Part shown: positions 34,579 through 47,252 of the stretch, piece after piece
Layout: each line of letters begins with the position of its first letter
How positions within the stretch are numbered: the stretch's first letter is position 1
Made by a program: the position numbers and the translations under genes
Notes under the pieces: model-generated
What the model saw: only the letters and a program-made list of their open reading frames with translations
Told to the model about the DNA's origin: nothing
The model's database searches: none
NCBI GenBank assembly: GCA_032871835.1
Contig: CM065296.1
Coordinates: forward strand, 13,966,001-14,030,000
Reading direction: 5' to 3'
Source of the DNA: Dipteronia dyeriana
Taxonomy: Eukaryota; Streptophyta; Magnoliopsida; Sapindales; Sapindaceae
Length of the DNA stretch: 64,000 nt

Positions 34579-37500
34579 TTAACGAGGATGCTGGCACATT
34601 GCGCAGGTAGTGGCTGAATTGGCATTTGCATATGTGCATTGGTCACAGGACCAATGGCTTGAATCATCAACGTTTCTATTAGGACCACTGGATCTTGATG
34701 TTGAACCCTTGGACCTCCTGCCTCTACTGCTTCCACCTCCTAAGCTCTTTGAGCTCCCCGACCTGTTGCAGGGAACATGTGTGTCCACATCTGATAGACC
34801 GTTCTCTAGTGCACGGACTAAATTCTCAAAGTAGTTCCGAGTCACACTGCCATCATTGGGACACAGTTTGTAAACAGAAAAAAGAATGATTTTACAAGTC
34901 TTGTTATGCAAAATTGAGATGGAAAAAAATTGTTCCGAGTCCATTGCCAAATATAAGATTTGGTCTGCAAAATGACGTCCCAGCAAGGATACTGGGCCGC
35001 AAGGGGACATGATTGTGGCATCCTAGACCTAGATCATTTAGTGGTAGGAAATGTTTTAACCATAATGTTAGAAAACACTTAAATGGTTGGGACATCTTTT
35101 TCGAACAAAACGTGCAAATCGAAATAAATTTTTATCAAACAAATCAACTACATTAATGTTAGCATAACCAAATGCAAACGCTGTCCACATCATCCAGACA
35201 CCTTGTCATTAGCTTACTTTTTCCAGTTGAGTAATCAACAAGAACTCCACTCATTAGAAAAAAAGAGGGTGTAATGAGGTGGTGTTAATGCTACATGAGA
35301 TGTATACGAGTCATTTGATAAGAATTGTTATCATTAATTTTGAGAAGAGCGACTTTGTTTACATTGTCAAATTTTAATTCACTGGGATGATAAAATTTCC
35401 AGCAGGTTATAGTCTTAGAAAATTCACCAAAAATAGAATAATAATCCAATTTAGATGAAACAGGTCATGAATTAGTAGCTGATTTTGAAAATTTTATTCT
35501 TATATTATAATCTAGACACATTAAGCTTTCACACCCAATTGGTTTTTACCTCAATTGGCTTTACGAGAGACTTTTAATGAATTATCGAAGTTAACTCCAG
35601 CCGTCTGGAAATTTTATCCAGATAGAAAGGTATCGAAACTCACTTAAACTACTGAGGTACTTTCTGCTTTGGCTCAAAATTAAACCAGTCACCTCAACAG
35701 TTCAAGTGGTTTCCAACTATATAAGTCGAACCTTTCCTACTACCAAAGGTTCTAGAATTCCACAATCTCCAACACTTATTGAGACCTAACGTCCTAGCTG
35801 GCATGCTATTCTAAGAACCAAGTTTGTATTAAAAAAAAGCGATAGAATTGTTTAATCATAAACCAAGTATTACCACATACTGGCACAGGTAAATTTGATA
35901 AAAAAAAAAATATTGTAAGAGCTAATTTGTACAGTATCTGGAAAAATAAAGCTACAACTTAATCGACACCAATAATACCTTCAACAAAATAGCTATGTTA
36001 TTTTGAGATACAAAGGATGCAATACTGTCAATTTTTGGAATTTTTGGGTCAAATCATCGAGACAATTTTATTCTTATATATATTTTCAGTGGTACTGACC
36101 TTGTCAATCCAGCAAGTTTGGTTCGAAACTCGTTGAACTCTTTCATTGGGCCCTCTGCGTTGAGGTACACTTGTAACTCCTTCTCCGCACATTGATGAAG
36201 CCGCTCCAAACCAGACTCAGCCTCGCCTGGATGACATAATTTAATTAGCACAAAACAAACATAAAGACAATAACAGAATCCAGATGGACCGATATACCTT
36301 GCAAATACTCAAAGAACTGCCTTTTACCATGCTCATGTTCAGGCAAATAATATCCATAGGCATACGTCCATTTCAAAACCCGCCTGCATTCAACTATCTA
36401 CAAACAAAACAATTGTTAGATAATGCATAGTGGGTATAGATTTAGTCATAATGTAAAATCAGATATTTACCTGCAGCCAGGCCTCTGTGACAAACTTCAA
36501 TTGTGACTCAGGTTGGCACTGTAGGTCACTTAGCTTCTCAAGCTACAAAAATACATAATCAAACACTTCGTCATATACAAAAGAAAATATAAATTGTCAT
36601 GAGAAAGATAAATGTTATCAAGTAGGGGGGCCAAAAATCATCCTGCCAAACTCAATTCACAGCCATGATAACACATTCTTGATTAGCTCATAATATAGAT
36701 TGTCTAGGTTAAAGCTTATAACACTATCTTGATGTCCCTAATGTCAATGACAAACCAATAAATCAACTATACCAGTATCACAACTATGAAACAACTAAAA
36801 ATAAGCAACTGTACTCACATGCACAGTCTGCATCTGCTGTAGGTCTGCCAGTGCTTTTTGCCTAGACTGCAGCATGAAAAAAAAAACCAATGAGAACAAT
36901 TAGTTTCTAATTCAATGAATGTTAACATTTCAAAACCAGTTGCAATCTATAAGCCAGTGCAGAGATTTCGTATTCTCTAGAGCATCAGGAAAAAAAGGGG
37001 AAAAAAAAGAAAAGAAAAGAAAAAAGGAACAAAATCAGTCCGTAGTTTTTCGATGGGATTTCATCTGCCATATAAGTGGGATTGAACAACCATATTCAAT
37101 TAGGAAACAATCTTATTTTATAAGATATCAATTTTTTTATAGCAATCAAACAGAAATTTCATATAAAAAAAAAGAAGAAAAAAGAGCAAGAGAGAGAATA
37201 CAGACAAGCAAGCTATCCACAATACAATGGTATCTTGGCAAGACTTGGAAAGAAATAGACCCTGTACAAATTGAGTTGAAATTACACTTAATTTCTACAC
37301 GTAATCTCTCTTCATAAATCAGTTAACATCATTAAAATCCCAAACAAAATAAAAATTAGACTAACAGAATATATTAAGTTTTCCGAAGAGGATATCCCTT
37401 ATTGCCAACAAAGTATTCTCAGCAGAAGCTACTTTCTTCTTCAGTAACAAAGATATAGTGAAATTATGAGTATGTTTGGTAAGACTTTTCTATTGGCCAA

Positions 37501-40500
37501 TTGGCCAAAGGAGTAAACACATCAGAAATACTACAAATCCACAAACTTGTTCATACCGATTGGTTGGTTGCCCATCGTTCATAATAGTGAGTATATTTCT
37601 CTAGAGAGTTCTTTGCCATCTCTCTCCGCTTTTCACACTCATCATACTGCTAGCGACAGCAAAAGTATAAAAGAATATAAGATGAGCTGTCAAATGATAA
37701 TTCCACAAGACTAATATAAATACGAAAATGTGCAACGATGGGGAAAACCAAAAATAAGAAAAAAGGAATTGAACTAGAATATCATACCACTCCCTCTTGT
37801 TTTGCTGTCTCATAGCGATTACATGCATAGAAACCACCTGTTCTCTCACCATGATCCGTCCATGCACCAAGGCAGAGCCTGCACGCATGTATAGTCAAAT
37901 GACTGGAACTAAAAGATGGAAGCACCCATAGATTCTATAAAAACAAATTTTACTTCAAAAATTCCAGTCAATGATGGAAACTACTATATTGAACAAAGAC
38001 CAGATTAAACAAATATGTGTAATGTCAACAGCAGGAGAATGAGCTTACCAGCAAAATTCGAATTTACATGGAGGTGTGCAAGTCATATGCATACAACCTT
38101 GGTTTTTCTCAATTGGTCGCTTGCATCTTGGACAAGGCTTAGAATTTGCTAGTATCCTGAAAACACAGGCATGTTAATAAAAGCATGGTAAACAACATGC
38201 ATTTTATGGAAAACCAACTTTTTAACTTGCACCCAAAACATGTCTATAAGGTTACTGGAACTTCCTTTACGCAGCCCACATGCCCATAAGCATAAGGGGA
38301 TAAAAATACCAATTTAAGAATAAATTTAAACAAGGTGCCAAGTTCTTGATTCGTACCAATTCATGTTTTCAGACTCTGCACTGTTCTTTAGTACCCACTT
38401 CGATACGGTGTCACAATCTACGGGTCGGTGAGCTTCCTCTGTGCACTGCAAGAAAAATTCACATGATGTACTGTCAAATGATTACCACTTATACTTCAAC
38501 TAAGAAACTACAATGATAACCTAATCAGTAACAGGTCAGGAAAAACTTACATTCCAGCAAAAGCTATGCGAACAACGGCAAGTAACATCAAAGTTACCAC
38601 TACCAACAACAAAATCCACAGCATAATCGCATCCTGGAGCAGGACACCATTTGGTCTGCACAAAAATAACTTATGAAGAATAGGGAAGGTGAAGATCATG
38701 AGTCCAAAAAATTTCCCACTATAAACAAATTCCAGATAGATGGACTTGAAACAAACCAAGGACATAAGCACAGTAAAAATCAAGAGAGGAAATACTAAGG
38801 GAGTAATGGAATGCACAATAATAGAAGAAAGCATAATGCCAAGTATTGACACTAATAATCAAATAAATTATATCATTTAAATCATTTGCATACATTTATA
38901 TATGTGGCAGAAACATATTCTAGTTATGTCAAAAGTGTTTTTTTTTTTATTAAGTCTGTCAAAATATAAGTTATGTAGTTCACATTATAATACAAGTTAC
39001 AAATTTCATGAATCACTTAACTAGGCCAAAAAGATGTCATTAAATTCAAAGGATTATTGTTTCATTCAGAAATCAAAGAGACATTATAGTCCATTGTCTT
39101 GTACATTTCAACTGCTTTCTCCTACCAGTGATAATCTGCAGGTTTAAATTGACTTTCTTATCGAAATCTTTTTGGAGTACTTTTAAGATCTGATCAGCTA
39201 AGCCACTATGATTAACAAACCTTGCACAAAATCTAGCCTAATGTATAATTCAAGTAATACTTGCTCCTGACGAGTCAAAAGATTTTTCTTATAAGATAAG
39301 AAGGTGATTGCAAAACTGTAATTGAGGACATCAGATAAATGACTCAAATTTGTAGAAGTATTGTATTACCTTTCTGTTGTCTTCAACATAAGATCGAATG
39401 AAATACCGATAATACTTCTCCTTATCTTCACCCGATGCCAATACATCAATCATATCTTGACCAACAGCAGCACCACAAGATGGGTCAGGACATCGCAACA
39501 CTAAACATCCAGGACCATCGTTAATGGCTGTACCAATATACCCTATAAAAGAAAAACAAGATAACAAATAATTAATAAATAAATAAATAAAAGTGAAAGT
39601 GAAAAACTGAAGCAAGACATAGCAAGGATGGAAGAGACGAGTTGAACATTGGTTTTCAGACAAGTGAGCTAAAGTTAAGATAAAGTATGGTCCACTTACT
39701 TAGCAAACCGGTATTAGAAAACTCTTAACAGCATATTCACAATATGGATTACTTGATGCACAATGTGGAGAATCATATACATTAAAATCTGTCTACTGTA
39801 GCTGCAAAGTTCATACACTTTCATTTATTATTACACAAAATCCAACAAATTAATAGTGAAAATTTGGCATGAGTCTCGAATAAGAACCCTGCTTCCACCC
39901 TCGGTCCATTACATATAAAAAAAAAAATTGTAAAATACATATCAACAATTTCTTCCATGCTTTCGAACAATCCAATTTTGGGCACACAACTACTAAATTA
40001 GATTACTTTTCGATGTCATCCAATATCTTCTTTCTTCATTTATAGGTTATTTCCATGAACATAACTCATGATCTAGATAGAAATAAGAAAAAGCATACTA
40101 TGGCATAAGAAAGACAAAATTCTTTTTACAGATGTCTTTCACCAACGGAAGAAAAGGTAACTGACCAGGGTAAAGAATATCAAGCACAAAAGTTTACATC
40201 AAGAAATAGTTACTCAAAGCGAAAAAATGAAAAATATTAAAAAGATATTTCCAAAAGATTCCAAGGTATGAACTCCTCTAAACTGAGCAGGTTGAGTATT
40301 AAAGATGCAAAGTTAATAGTAAGTTTTCCTCTAGCTCTTATTCATACTCTCAACAAATTTATCCTTCATTCCTCAATAAACAAAACTTGAGCACACAACA
40401 GGCTTTCCAATTGTCGATTCTGTCAATTTTAAGTCATAACTAAACAAGAAGCATATGATTAAAAACATTCACCATGATGACAGAGGAGCAAGAGATTCAT

Positions 40501-43440
40501 CCTAAGTGAAATATTTAGCTAGATTGGTTGAATAATTTGAGTTCAAATCATCTCCTCTCAGAGTTCTATCGTGCTATCCTTTGGGTTTATCTTTTGGGAA
40601 ATTGAACTTTGCATTCCCCTTACGTACTATAAACGTTAAAACATTTCTTTTTCTTCTTCTTTTTCTTTTTAATGTTTAATAAATGTGATTAGTGTAAACT
40701 TCAGAGGAAAGGGAATGTTGCTCAAAAAGGATTCAAGATTTTGGAGTGTGCAGGAAGCAGCAAACTGCTATATTTATCTGACAGTTTGTGATCGCCTTAA
40801 GCTTAAGCAACTTTAGAAATTTCATATATTTTTCCTTGTAGCTCAACAGATCCAAATTTAGTGTAACCACCCAAACCACTCGAACCAAACAATCATATGT
40901 TGTTTATTTTGTGCTTCCCACAAGCATGTATTTTTTTTTATTTGCACTTCCCACAAATTTCCTTGACATAAACTTTAAAGACTTATAACCAAGTTTAGGA
41001 TTTCCTTCACTAGCAACATGGGAATGTGAAACTATCCCTCTTCAGGATGTCGTACAATCACTCCGCATCCACCATCAGGTAGTGAGTTGGCTCAAATATC
41101 ATTCTAAACAACCTCAACCACCAAGCAGCATTGCTCGCTTGAGGCTTCACGCAAGCTTCCTTCACTCTCATGTTTACTTTGGTGGGCCTGAGGCTTCACA
41201 TACACATCAACTTCCGACCCAAAAATGAGTCCACTTAACTGAGACAGCCCAATGCTTTTATTCTCGTTAAGGATCTCTTTCACTAGCGACAGGGGATGTG
41301 AAATTTAGACTTTGTCAACCTATCAAGCTGGATGATAAAGAAATTATTAGACTTATCAGCCTATCAAGCTGGATGATAAAGAAATTATTAGTTAAATATA
41401 ACTAACTTTAGATAGCCTTATTATGGACACTATTCAGAAATCAGAATGATCAAGGATTCAGCATTTCAGCCACAAATTTCTGAAATTATCCTATCTGCAT
41501 ATACCCCAAGTCCTAGGCTTATGCCTACAATACATAAAGAAGTCTCAATCTCAAACGGTGCACCTACTCCTACTTTTTCTTATATCAAAAAAAGAGATAT
41601 AGTTGTGTGGGGCAAGAAAAATAGGTCATTACCAATCATAACTAGAACCAAACGGACAATTAACTATCGCATATACCTGCGATGATGATCCACTCGAACC
41701 AAAGAAGAAAAATGTATGGTGCATTAAAACAAACCTGCCCAGCATATATTACAAAAAGGATGACCACAAGCTGCAGCGTGCAACCTATCCCAAGGATAGG
41801 TCTCAAAACATATCCCACAAGTCAGCTGTCACAATAAAAGCAGTATGAGAAGAAACGTAGAGATCTGAGAATGGAGTCAGCTAGTCAACATTCCAATGAT
41901 TAAAGTAAGATACCACAAAACTCAATCAAGATAAGGTCTTGACTGCATACTTCTTTAGCATCTGGAAACTGAACAGCTGGTTTGTCTAATAAGCCAACAG
42001 CCTTGCGAACATTTTCTTCATCTGCAAACCATTCGTCATGCACTTTACTGACACTCCTGTGAGTCCAAAAGTGGTATAGATTCTTTAGAACATCAGAACA
42101 CAATAGGTTAAAGAGCTATTTAATAAGAACTGGGGACATAGTCTAAAAAATGATTATATAACCCATAAAAATGCTCATTATGCCAAAGAAAATACTATAT
42201 TGTAGATGGAACGCCATGATAGTCATTGAAAATATCTTACCAATTATAAAAGCGAAGCAGAACAGTAGCAGAAACTTTTGAAATAGAAAGCACAGAAGAT
42301 ACCCTTATTATATCCTCTTCTTGACGCTGACGAATATCTGCTTCACTCAAAATGGAAAAGTTTTGCTAAGGCAAAAAAAAAATATAGATTAGAGTAGGAA
42401 TTACATCGATAACAATAAACATATGTAGGGCTAGGAAGGAACAAACTTTTTACACAGGCATTAATGCCATTCATTGTGTGCCTGTATTACACAGTATGGA
42501 GTTTATGAACTTAACAATCAAGTAATTTGAACATAAATTTTGCACATAATTCTATCGAATTACTGAAACGATGACTTGGTTATTATTGACAGCAAACAAG
42601 GCCTCATGTTTTAAACCTACATGCTTAAATAAAGCAGTTTAAATTTGTTCTAAACATAAATTTCACATCAAACAAAACCATGCCATCAAATCACTTGGTG
42701 CACATGGTTGACGAGTCACATTTACAACATAGTTACCAAAAGATAATCTAAATCATCTGGTGCACATTCTAAACACTCCGTAATTTGCAAAAACTCCCAA
42801 AGCTGCCCAATTTAAAAGACTAACAGACATCACCATAGCAAAAGAAATACATACCACAACCATTGCTAACAACAGTAATTCAGCTGAACGACAAAAAATC
42901 ACACTTAGCTAACCCAAAATCAAATTGATTCGGATTTACATTGCCAAAACAAAGAAAGATCAGAGTAAAAGAATTTATTAAACATATCAACCGACGAAAC
43001 CAATTAACATATAACCCGAAATCGTACAAGCTCAAGCTTCTAATTTATATATCCAAGAAATTCAACAGCATTAACATAAAAATTCAAATAAAAAATAACA
43101 ACACATATGAAAGACTTCAAATTTCCTACCAAAATAATAAATTTCCGGCAATTAACATCAACAAAACCTAGAAAACGCGAGAATTCGACAGAGACTTGGA
43201 GATTGTCTACAAGAAATCACCAAAATCAACAAAATTTCAAACAAAAAGTGGTACCTGGCGATGAGAGGCGAGATCATCGGAGTCATCGGTGTCGTTATCG
43301 ATGAACTCATAATCGTCGGCGTCGTCTGCGTCGTCGCTGTCGAAAGCATAGGCAGGCCCGGCGTCGTCGCCGCTGTAGAAGTCGTCGTCCTCCGCCGACT
43401 CGCTCGCGTCCTGCATATCGAAATCGTCCTCCGATTCCAT
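34579..43440 (-). CDS. ARI8: ARIADNE-type RBR E3 ubiquitin ligase (ARI7/ARI8-like)
   Basis: An E3 ubiquitin ligase of the RING-in-between-RING class, which passes ubiquitin from an E2 through a thioester on its own RING2 cysteine. The 592-codon product begins [12 protein letters not shown]. Domains: an acidic N-terminus (1-60, rich in Asp and Ser); a UBA-like segment (about 63-125); RING1 starting CGICFETYP with ligands from Cys142 (142-about 195); IBR (about 207-278, [12 protein letters not shown] ... CSHSFCWN); RING2 (Cys300-Cys330, CPRC, catalytic Cys313 in NQGCMHMTC by position relative to HHARI); an Ariadne helical domain (about 345-530); and a C-terminal RanBP2-type zinc finger (CDQC 571-574, CAMC 585-588). 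Arabidopsis ARI7 and ARI8 are slightly shorter, about 560-570 residues. All zinc ligands and the catalytic Cys are present, so I consider it functional. The exact paralogue (ARI5/7/8) is unresolved. Confidence 0.93.
34579..43440 (-). other. ARI8: Exon map of the ARIADNE gene (15 coding exons)
   Basis: Coding exons in transcript order: 43255-43440, 42241-42365, 41951-42056, 41735-41825, 39370-39542, 38551-38655, 38357-38445, 38049-38156, 37788-37878, 37557-37646, 36819-36866, 36471-36542, 36298-36397, 36100-36226, 34579-34846 (ends in TAA). Every intron starts GT and ends AG on the minus strand, and phases join without a break, for 1,779 nt in total. Start codon choice: the ATG at 43,438-43,440 gives the family's N-terminus, and no in-frame ATG lies directly upstream. 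Introns 1 (889 bp), 4 (2,192 bp), 10 (690 bp) and 14 (1,253 bp) are long and hold no supported gene; open stretches inside them are chance frames. Confidence 0.9.
39543..41734 (-). other. Intron 4 of the ARIADNE gene
   Basis: The largest intron (2,192 bp), between the RING1 halves: the exons encode ...NICWAG and YIGTAIND. A 41-bp direct repeat lies at 41,311-41,392 (CTATCAAGCTGGATGATAAA twice, separated by 41 bp). No coding sequence or element termini are seen. Confidence 0.7.
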
Positions 43441-43640
43441 TGCCGATTCAACTAGACAGTCGATAATCACAATCGAATCAAACGAAACCCTAGAAATGAC
43501 GAATCAGAGAGAGATAGAGGGCAAAACTGTAAATATCAAAAAACTGGAGAAGACGATTTGGTGGAAAACAGAGAGGAAAACGAAAATAAAACGAAAATGA
43601 AATAGAGAGAAAGATAATGGAAACTATATATATTTTTTAC
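43441..43640 (-). promoter_or_regulatory. 5' UTR and core promoter of the ARIADNE gene
   Basis: On the minus strand a TATATATAG box lies at 43,625-43,633. It is followed by a leader containing a CTCTATCTCTCTCT pyrimidine patch and the ATG at 43,440. The transcript start would be near 43,595, giving a 5' UTR of about 155 nt. The position is inferred. Confidence 0.5.
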
Positions 43641-44199
43641 ATAATGAAATATATTAATATTTTAATTATTTTTTTATTATATTTAAAACTATACTTTTTG
43701 TAGAAAATTTGAAAAATCGTTAGAAATAATTAAAAATAATAATAATAACATTTTATTTTTTTCAAATGTCTGTTTCACAAACTCATCAAAATGTGCCGAG
43801 GTTCTTAACAAAAACAAAATGAATTTCGATAAGACTTTTCTTTTATTACTTGTGATATGAACATTTAAATATGCTTTGACGAAATCTTAAAAATTTGTTA
43901 AATAATTTTAAAAAATAACTATCGGTTTTCTGAGTATTCTACTAATATGTTTATTTTTAAAAATATATATTATAATAATTATGGATTTTTGGAGGAGACC
44001 ATATTCAAACCTACAGACTACAATCTCACAATATCATTGTGAAAGGCAAACAATTGAGTCAATGTATCTTATCTTATACCTATAAATTAGCTAAACTCAT
44101 GATATAATATGATATATTTGCTTTTACTTGACAAAATATTTGTAAGATTTTTAGAGGTGGATGTTCACATAGTAATAATTTATTATAATATATATATAT
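43641..44199. other. AT-rich spacer between ARIADNE promoter and viral insert, with TA repeat
   Basis: No gene is seen. The last bases, 44,183-44,199, are a TA-dinucleotide repeat that touches the left end of the integrated viral copy. Confidence 0.65.
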
Positions 44200-44233
44200 G
44201 TCTGTTTCTCTCAGACGTGAAGAACCATAAGAT

Positions 44234-44245
44234 TGGATACAGAGT
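44234..44245 (+). other. Degenerate tRNA-Met primer-binding-site-like segment of the viral copy
   Basis: TGGATACAGAGT differs from the canonical TGGTATCAGAGC at four positions. It lies 29 bases before the movement-protein ATG, in the leader, where caulimovirids carry this site. Identification is by position and partial match only. Confidence 0.45.
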
Positions 44246-44273
44246 AGAAGAAGAAAGGGAGAATTCTCAAAAT

Positions 44274-44924
44274 ATGTCAAACAACATCACTGAAAACGTG
44301 CCTTCTAGACTTTCCTCTAATGTTTCTATCAGACAAACCCAAACATACAAACTCCAACACCTTGTTGAATACACCCATATTCCAGAATCTGCCCAGATTA
44401 CCGAAACAGCTCTCCCCCTGTTAAATCCCTACACCATCTTTAAACGTAGCCGATCGCTTTCCAGGCGAGTTACTGCCCTGGTCCAGCACCGCTCTCCTCC
44501 AATCAAGGAGTATGTCCAGTCTACTGCTCTAGACAACTGTCTGATTCCTGCCTCGTCTACTGAACAATATGTTGACCTAGAAATTGGCCAACCACTTATT
44601 GAACAGTGGATCAGAGAAGGGTATTCTCACCTGCACATTGGAGCTATCAGAATAATTCTCACCTTGCATGGCAGAAAAGGATTACCAGTCACGGCCCGGA
44701 TTGCTCTTCTCAATACCATCTACAAACAGTATGAGCATGCAGTCATTGGCACGTGCCTCTCCACGTTACATGCAGGAAGCATCTCACTCACCTATTATCC
44801 AAACTTCAACATCCCTCTCAGAGATCTAAATCTGCACAACTGTCTCAAAGTGCAACTGCAGATTATAGGAGCCCCGATGATGCCAAATTCCTACATGGCA
44901 ACCCTCCATCATCAAATTGCTTAA
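44274..44924 (+). pseudogene. Caulimovirid movement protein (30K family)
   Basis: This is the N-terminal part of the viral polyprotein-type frame, 216 codons from an ATG at 44,274 to an in-frame TAA at 44,922. The 30K-superfamily core of caulimovirid movement proteins is recognisable (EGYSHLHIGAIRIIL, LHGRKGLPVTARIALL, a YEHAVIGT block and YYPNFNIPLRDLN). Such proteins modify plasmodesmata for cell-to-cell movement. The domain is normally longer, and the same frame continues past the stop with sequence of the same character, so the TAA is a nonsense change rather than the natural end. The ATG is the first in frame after the primer-binding-like segment. Confidence 0.85.
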
Positions 44925-47252
44925 AGACTCCAAGATCATGCTCTCGACCTCCCCATTCCTGGACATTCTGGAGACACCATCTTCATCAAAGCAGAAAGAG
45001 AAGATGAAGTCCCTACCATCATCCAGATTCCCAAACAACTGCCGAGAGAAAAACTCACTGAGATCATGCCTTTGAACTGGATTACCAACTATGAGAAAAC
45101 GTTTCAAAACACCACACCAGTTGTGGCAGCCGAAACGAAGTTCACTAAGTTGGCAGATGGATCAATCCAAACCACATATGAGCAGATTGGCGTTTCAGAA
45201 ACAAGCACTCCAGTTACAGAAACACCCGCCAGTGCTCCTCCTGTTTTCCAAATCCTGACAATCCGACCCGTCACAACTGAACAAGAGATCCCTATCCATC
45301 ACTTTGAAGCTGATGGAACCCCAGTCTTCACAGACAAAGTTAACGGGCACTTCATCTGGGACGTTGACCCAGACATGTATGACGCCGACTGTGAATGCAG
45401 GTCTTGTCACAAGCAAGAAAAGAGGTCCTGTAAATCCGCTACTTCTTACAGGAAACCTAAAGACCCTCACAGTTCCTGGATCGGTCTCAAACCAATAAAG
45501 AACAAGCCCCTTCCCATATATGACAGGGCTCTCCAAATTCTTAGAGAAGAAGGTTTACTCCGGGAGCAACGTATTACCCCGGCCCCGATCCCATGCTTCA
45601 TGGCCTCCAGCTATGACAAAGACTTTCCTCCTTTAGATTCATCATCAAATCCTGACAGGAACTTGTATTCCAGGCCCTTCATTCAGTCAACAGAGGTCCT
45701 ACCTGATGGGTCTCACAAACAGCCTTCTCAGGCTGAGCAAGTCCTCAACTGGCACACCCGCAATGCATCAGTTCAGAACAGGGTGCTCCACTCCATCGAC
45801 CAAAAAATAGACAAGGTCTCACACCAGGTCTCCCAACAAGACCACCAACTACAACATTTAGACTCCACTTTACGAAACATGTACACAGACCTGCAATCAA
45901 GAGTAGCCAGGCTAGATACTGATTTACATCAGTATATCAGCCAATGGTATTTTGGCCCTGATTTTGATAACAAAGAAAGAGAGATTAGACGGCTGAAAGA
46001 CCAGCTAGACCAGATAACAAGAGACCACTTTGTCAGCTCACCCTACATCCCTAGTCCTCATCCTTACTCCCCGTCTCTAGTTTTCCCAACACAAACACCA
46101 CCACCTCCGTTAAGACCTCCTGACCACTCCCAATTCTTCAAATCAACCGAAGACCTTTTCCGAAAATACCCACATTTACCTACAGAGAAACCATCAACTA
46201 GCAAAGAAAGGAAGATCACCCAGAAAAAGAAGACTCACTCTTCTCATTACCCTCCTTCAGACCACCGAAAACAAGCCGTTTACACATCTTCCCGCCAACA
46301 TTATTCCCCAGATACCCCCTCCACCGAGACAGAAACCTCGGAACCTTCCTCCACCTCTTCTTGGGAAACTTACCACTCTGACCAAACACCAGACTCCTCA
46401 AACGGTTCAGACCTTGACGATCTGACACAGGTTTTCCTGGCTACAAGGACCGACCCTCAACCATCCACCCAAGCCATGAGTACATCATCAGAATCAGAAA
46501 CCACTGAAGTACCTCCTCCAGTACCCAATGAGCCACCTAACCAAAGAGACCAACAGGATGTTGCACAAACACACACCCCTTCCCCGAAACCTACTAATGG
46601 TCCATGGTTTAACTTTGATGAAGTCGCCCCCAGACAATGGAGAAAAAAAATGTCTGAGATGAGCGTCTGGCTTGACCTCCAAATAGCAAAAGGAGGTGAC
46701 AACGTTGAAACCATCATACGGGAATTTGTCTCCAGATTCACCGGATCTCTCAGAGACTGGTACCAAGCTCTCGGAGAATACAGGCAACTGCAATTAGTCA
46801 GATGCAGATCGGTTTCCATAGCAACAGGAATAATCTTTAGAGAATTTCTCCGAGATGTTTCCCAGTTCTATAAACAGACCAGGCAGGAGTTCTTTGAAAT
46901 GACAGTGTGCTCTTTGAACAAAGAAGACATTGATTTTCACTATAGGCGCATGTCCTTCAGATACCACGCCTTCGGTGGTGTCAATGACGAGACCCTAAGA
47001 CAGGTGTATCTGAACTCGCTTCCATCAGAACTCCAAGGAGAACTCCAGAGATTGATCGAGTTCTCAGGAAAGAGCCTTAGAGAGATCACCCTGGGAGAAA
47101 TTCACATGTTCACCCACACTGCCCTGGAAAAGCTTTGTGCTACTCAACGAGTCTTCTCAAAGATGATAAAAGAAGGGAAAAGATACAGCAGACACTGCAA
47201 ATTCCCTCCAAATTATCACCTAAAGTGTAAGTCCGATGAACATTGCAATTGA
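44925..47252 (+). pseudogene. Caulimovirid coat-protein region
   Basis: The frame continues directly from the movement-protein stop (longest open stretch 45,066-47,252, 728 codons). From 45,066 it has a linker, a cluster CECRSCHKQEKRSC (about residues 112-125), a coiled-coil-like segment with heptad leucines (about residues 235-300), a Pro/Ser/Thr-rich disordered stretch (about 320-500) and the capsid core (about 510-700). The core includes WFNFDEVAPRQWRKKM, FTGSLRDWYQALGEYRQLQ and a LNSLPSELQGELQ block, as in plant endogenous caulimovirids. It ends at an in-frame TGA at 47,250-47,252 just before the basic zinc-knuckle region. Confidence 0.85.

Noticed and set aside
34452..34736. Minus-strand frame of 94 codons downstream of the ARIADNE stop, after a TTTTTCCTTGCAG-like acceptor
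   Set aside because: It looks like a possible extra 3' exon, but the main frame ends with the family's normal zinc-finger C-terminus, and no matching donor was convincing; I treat it as 3' UTR.
36919..37317. 132-codon frame on the plus strand
   Set aside because: It lies within an intron of the ARIADNE gene on the opposite strand, with A-rich low complexity (Lys/Glu runs); there is no sign of a gene.
43158..43455. Open frames of 64-97 codons over the first ARIADNE exon in other frames
   Set aside because: They are shadows of the Asp/Ser-rich exon (repetitive GAT/GAC codons).
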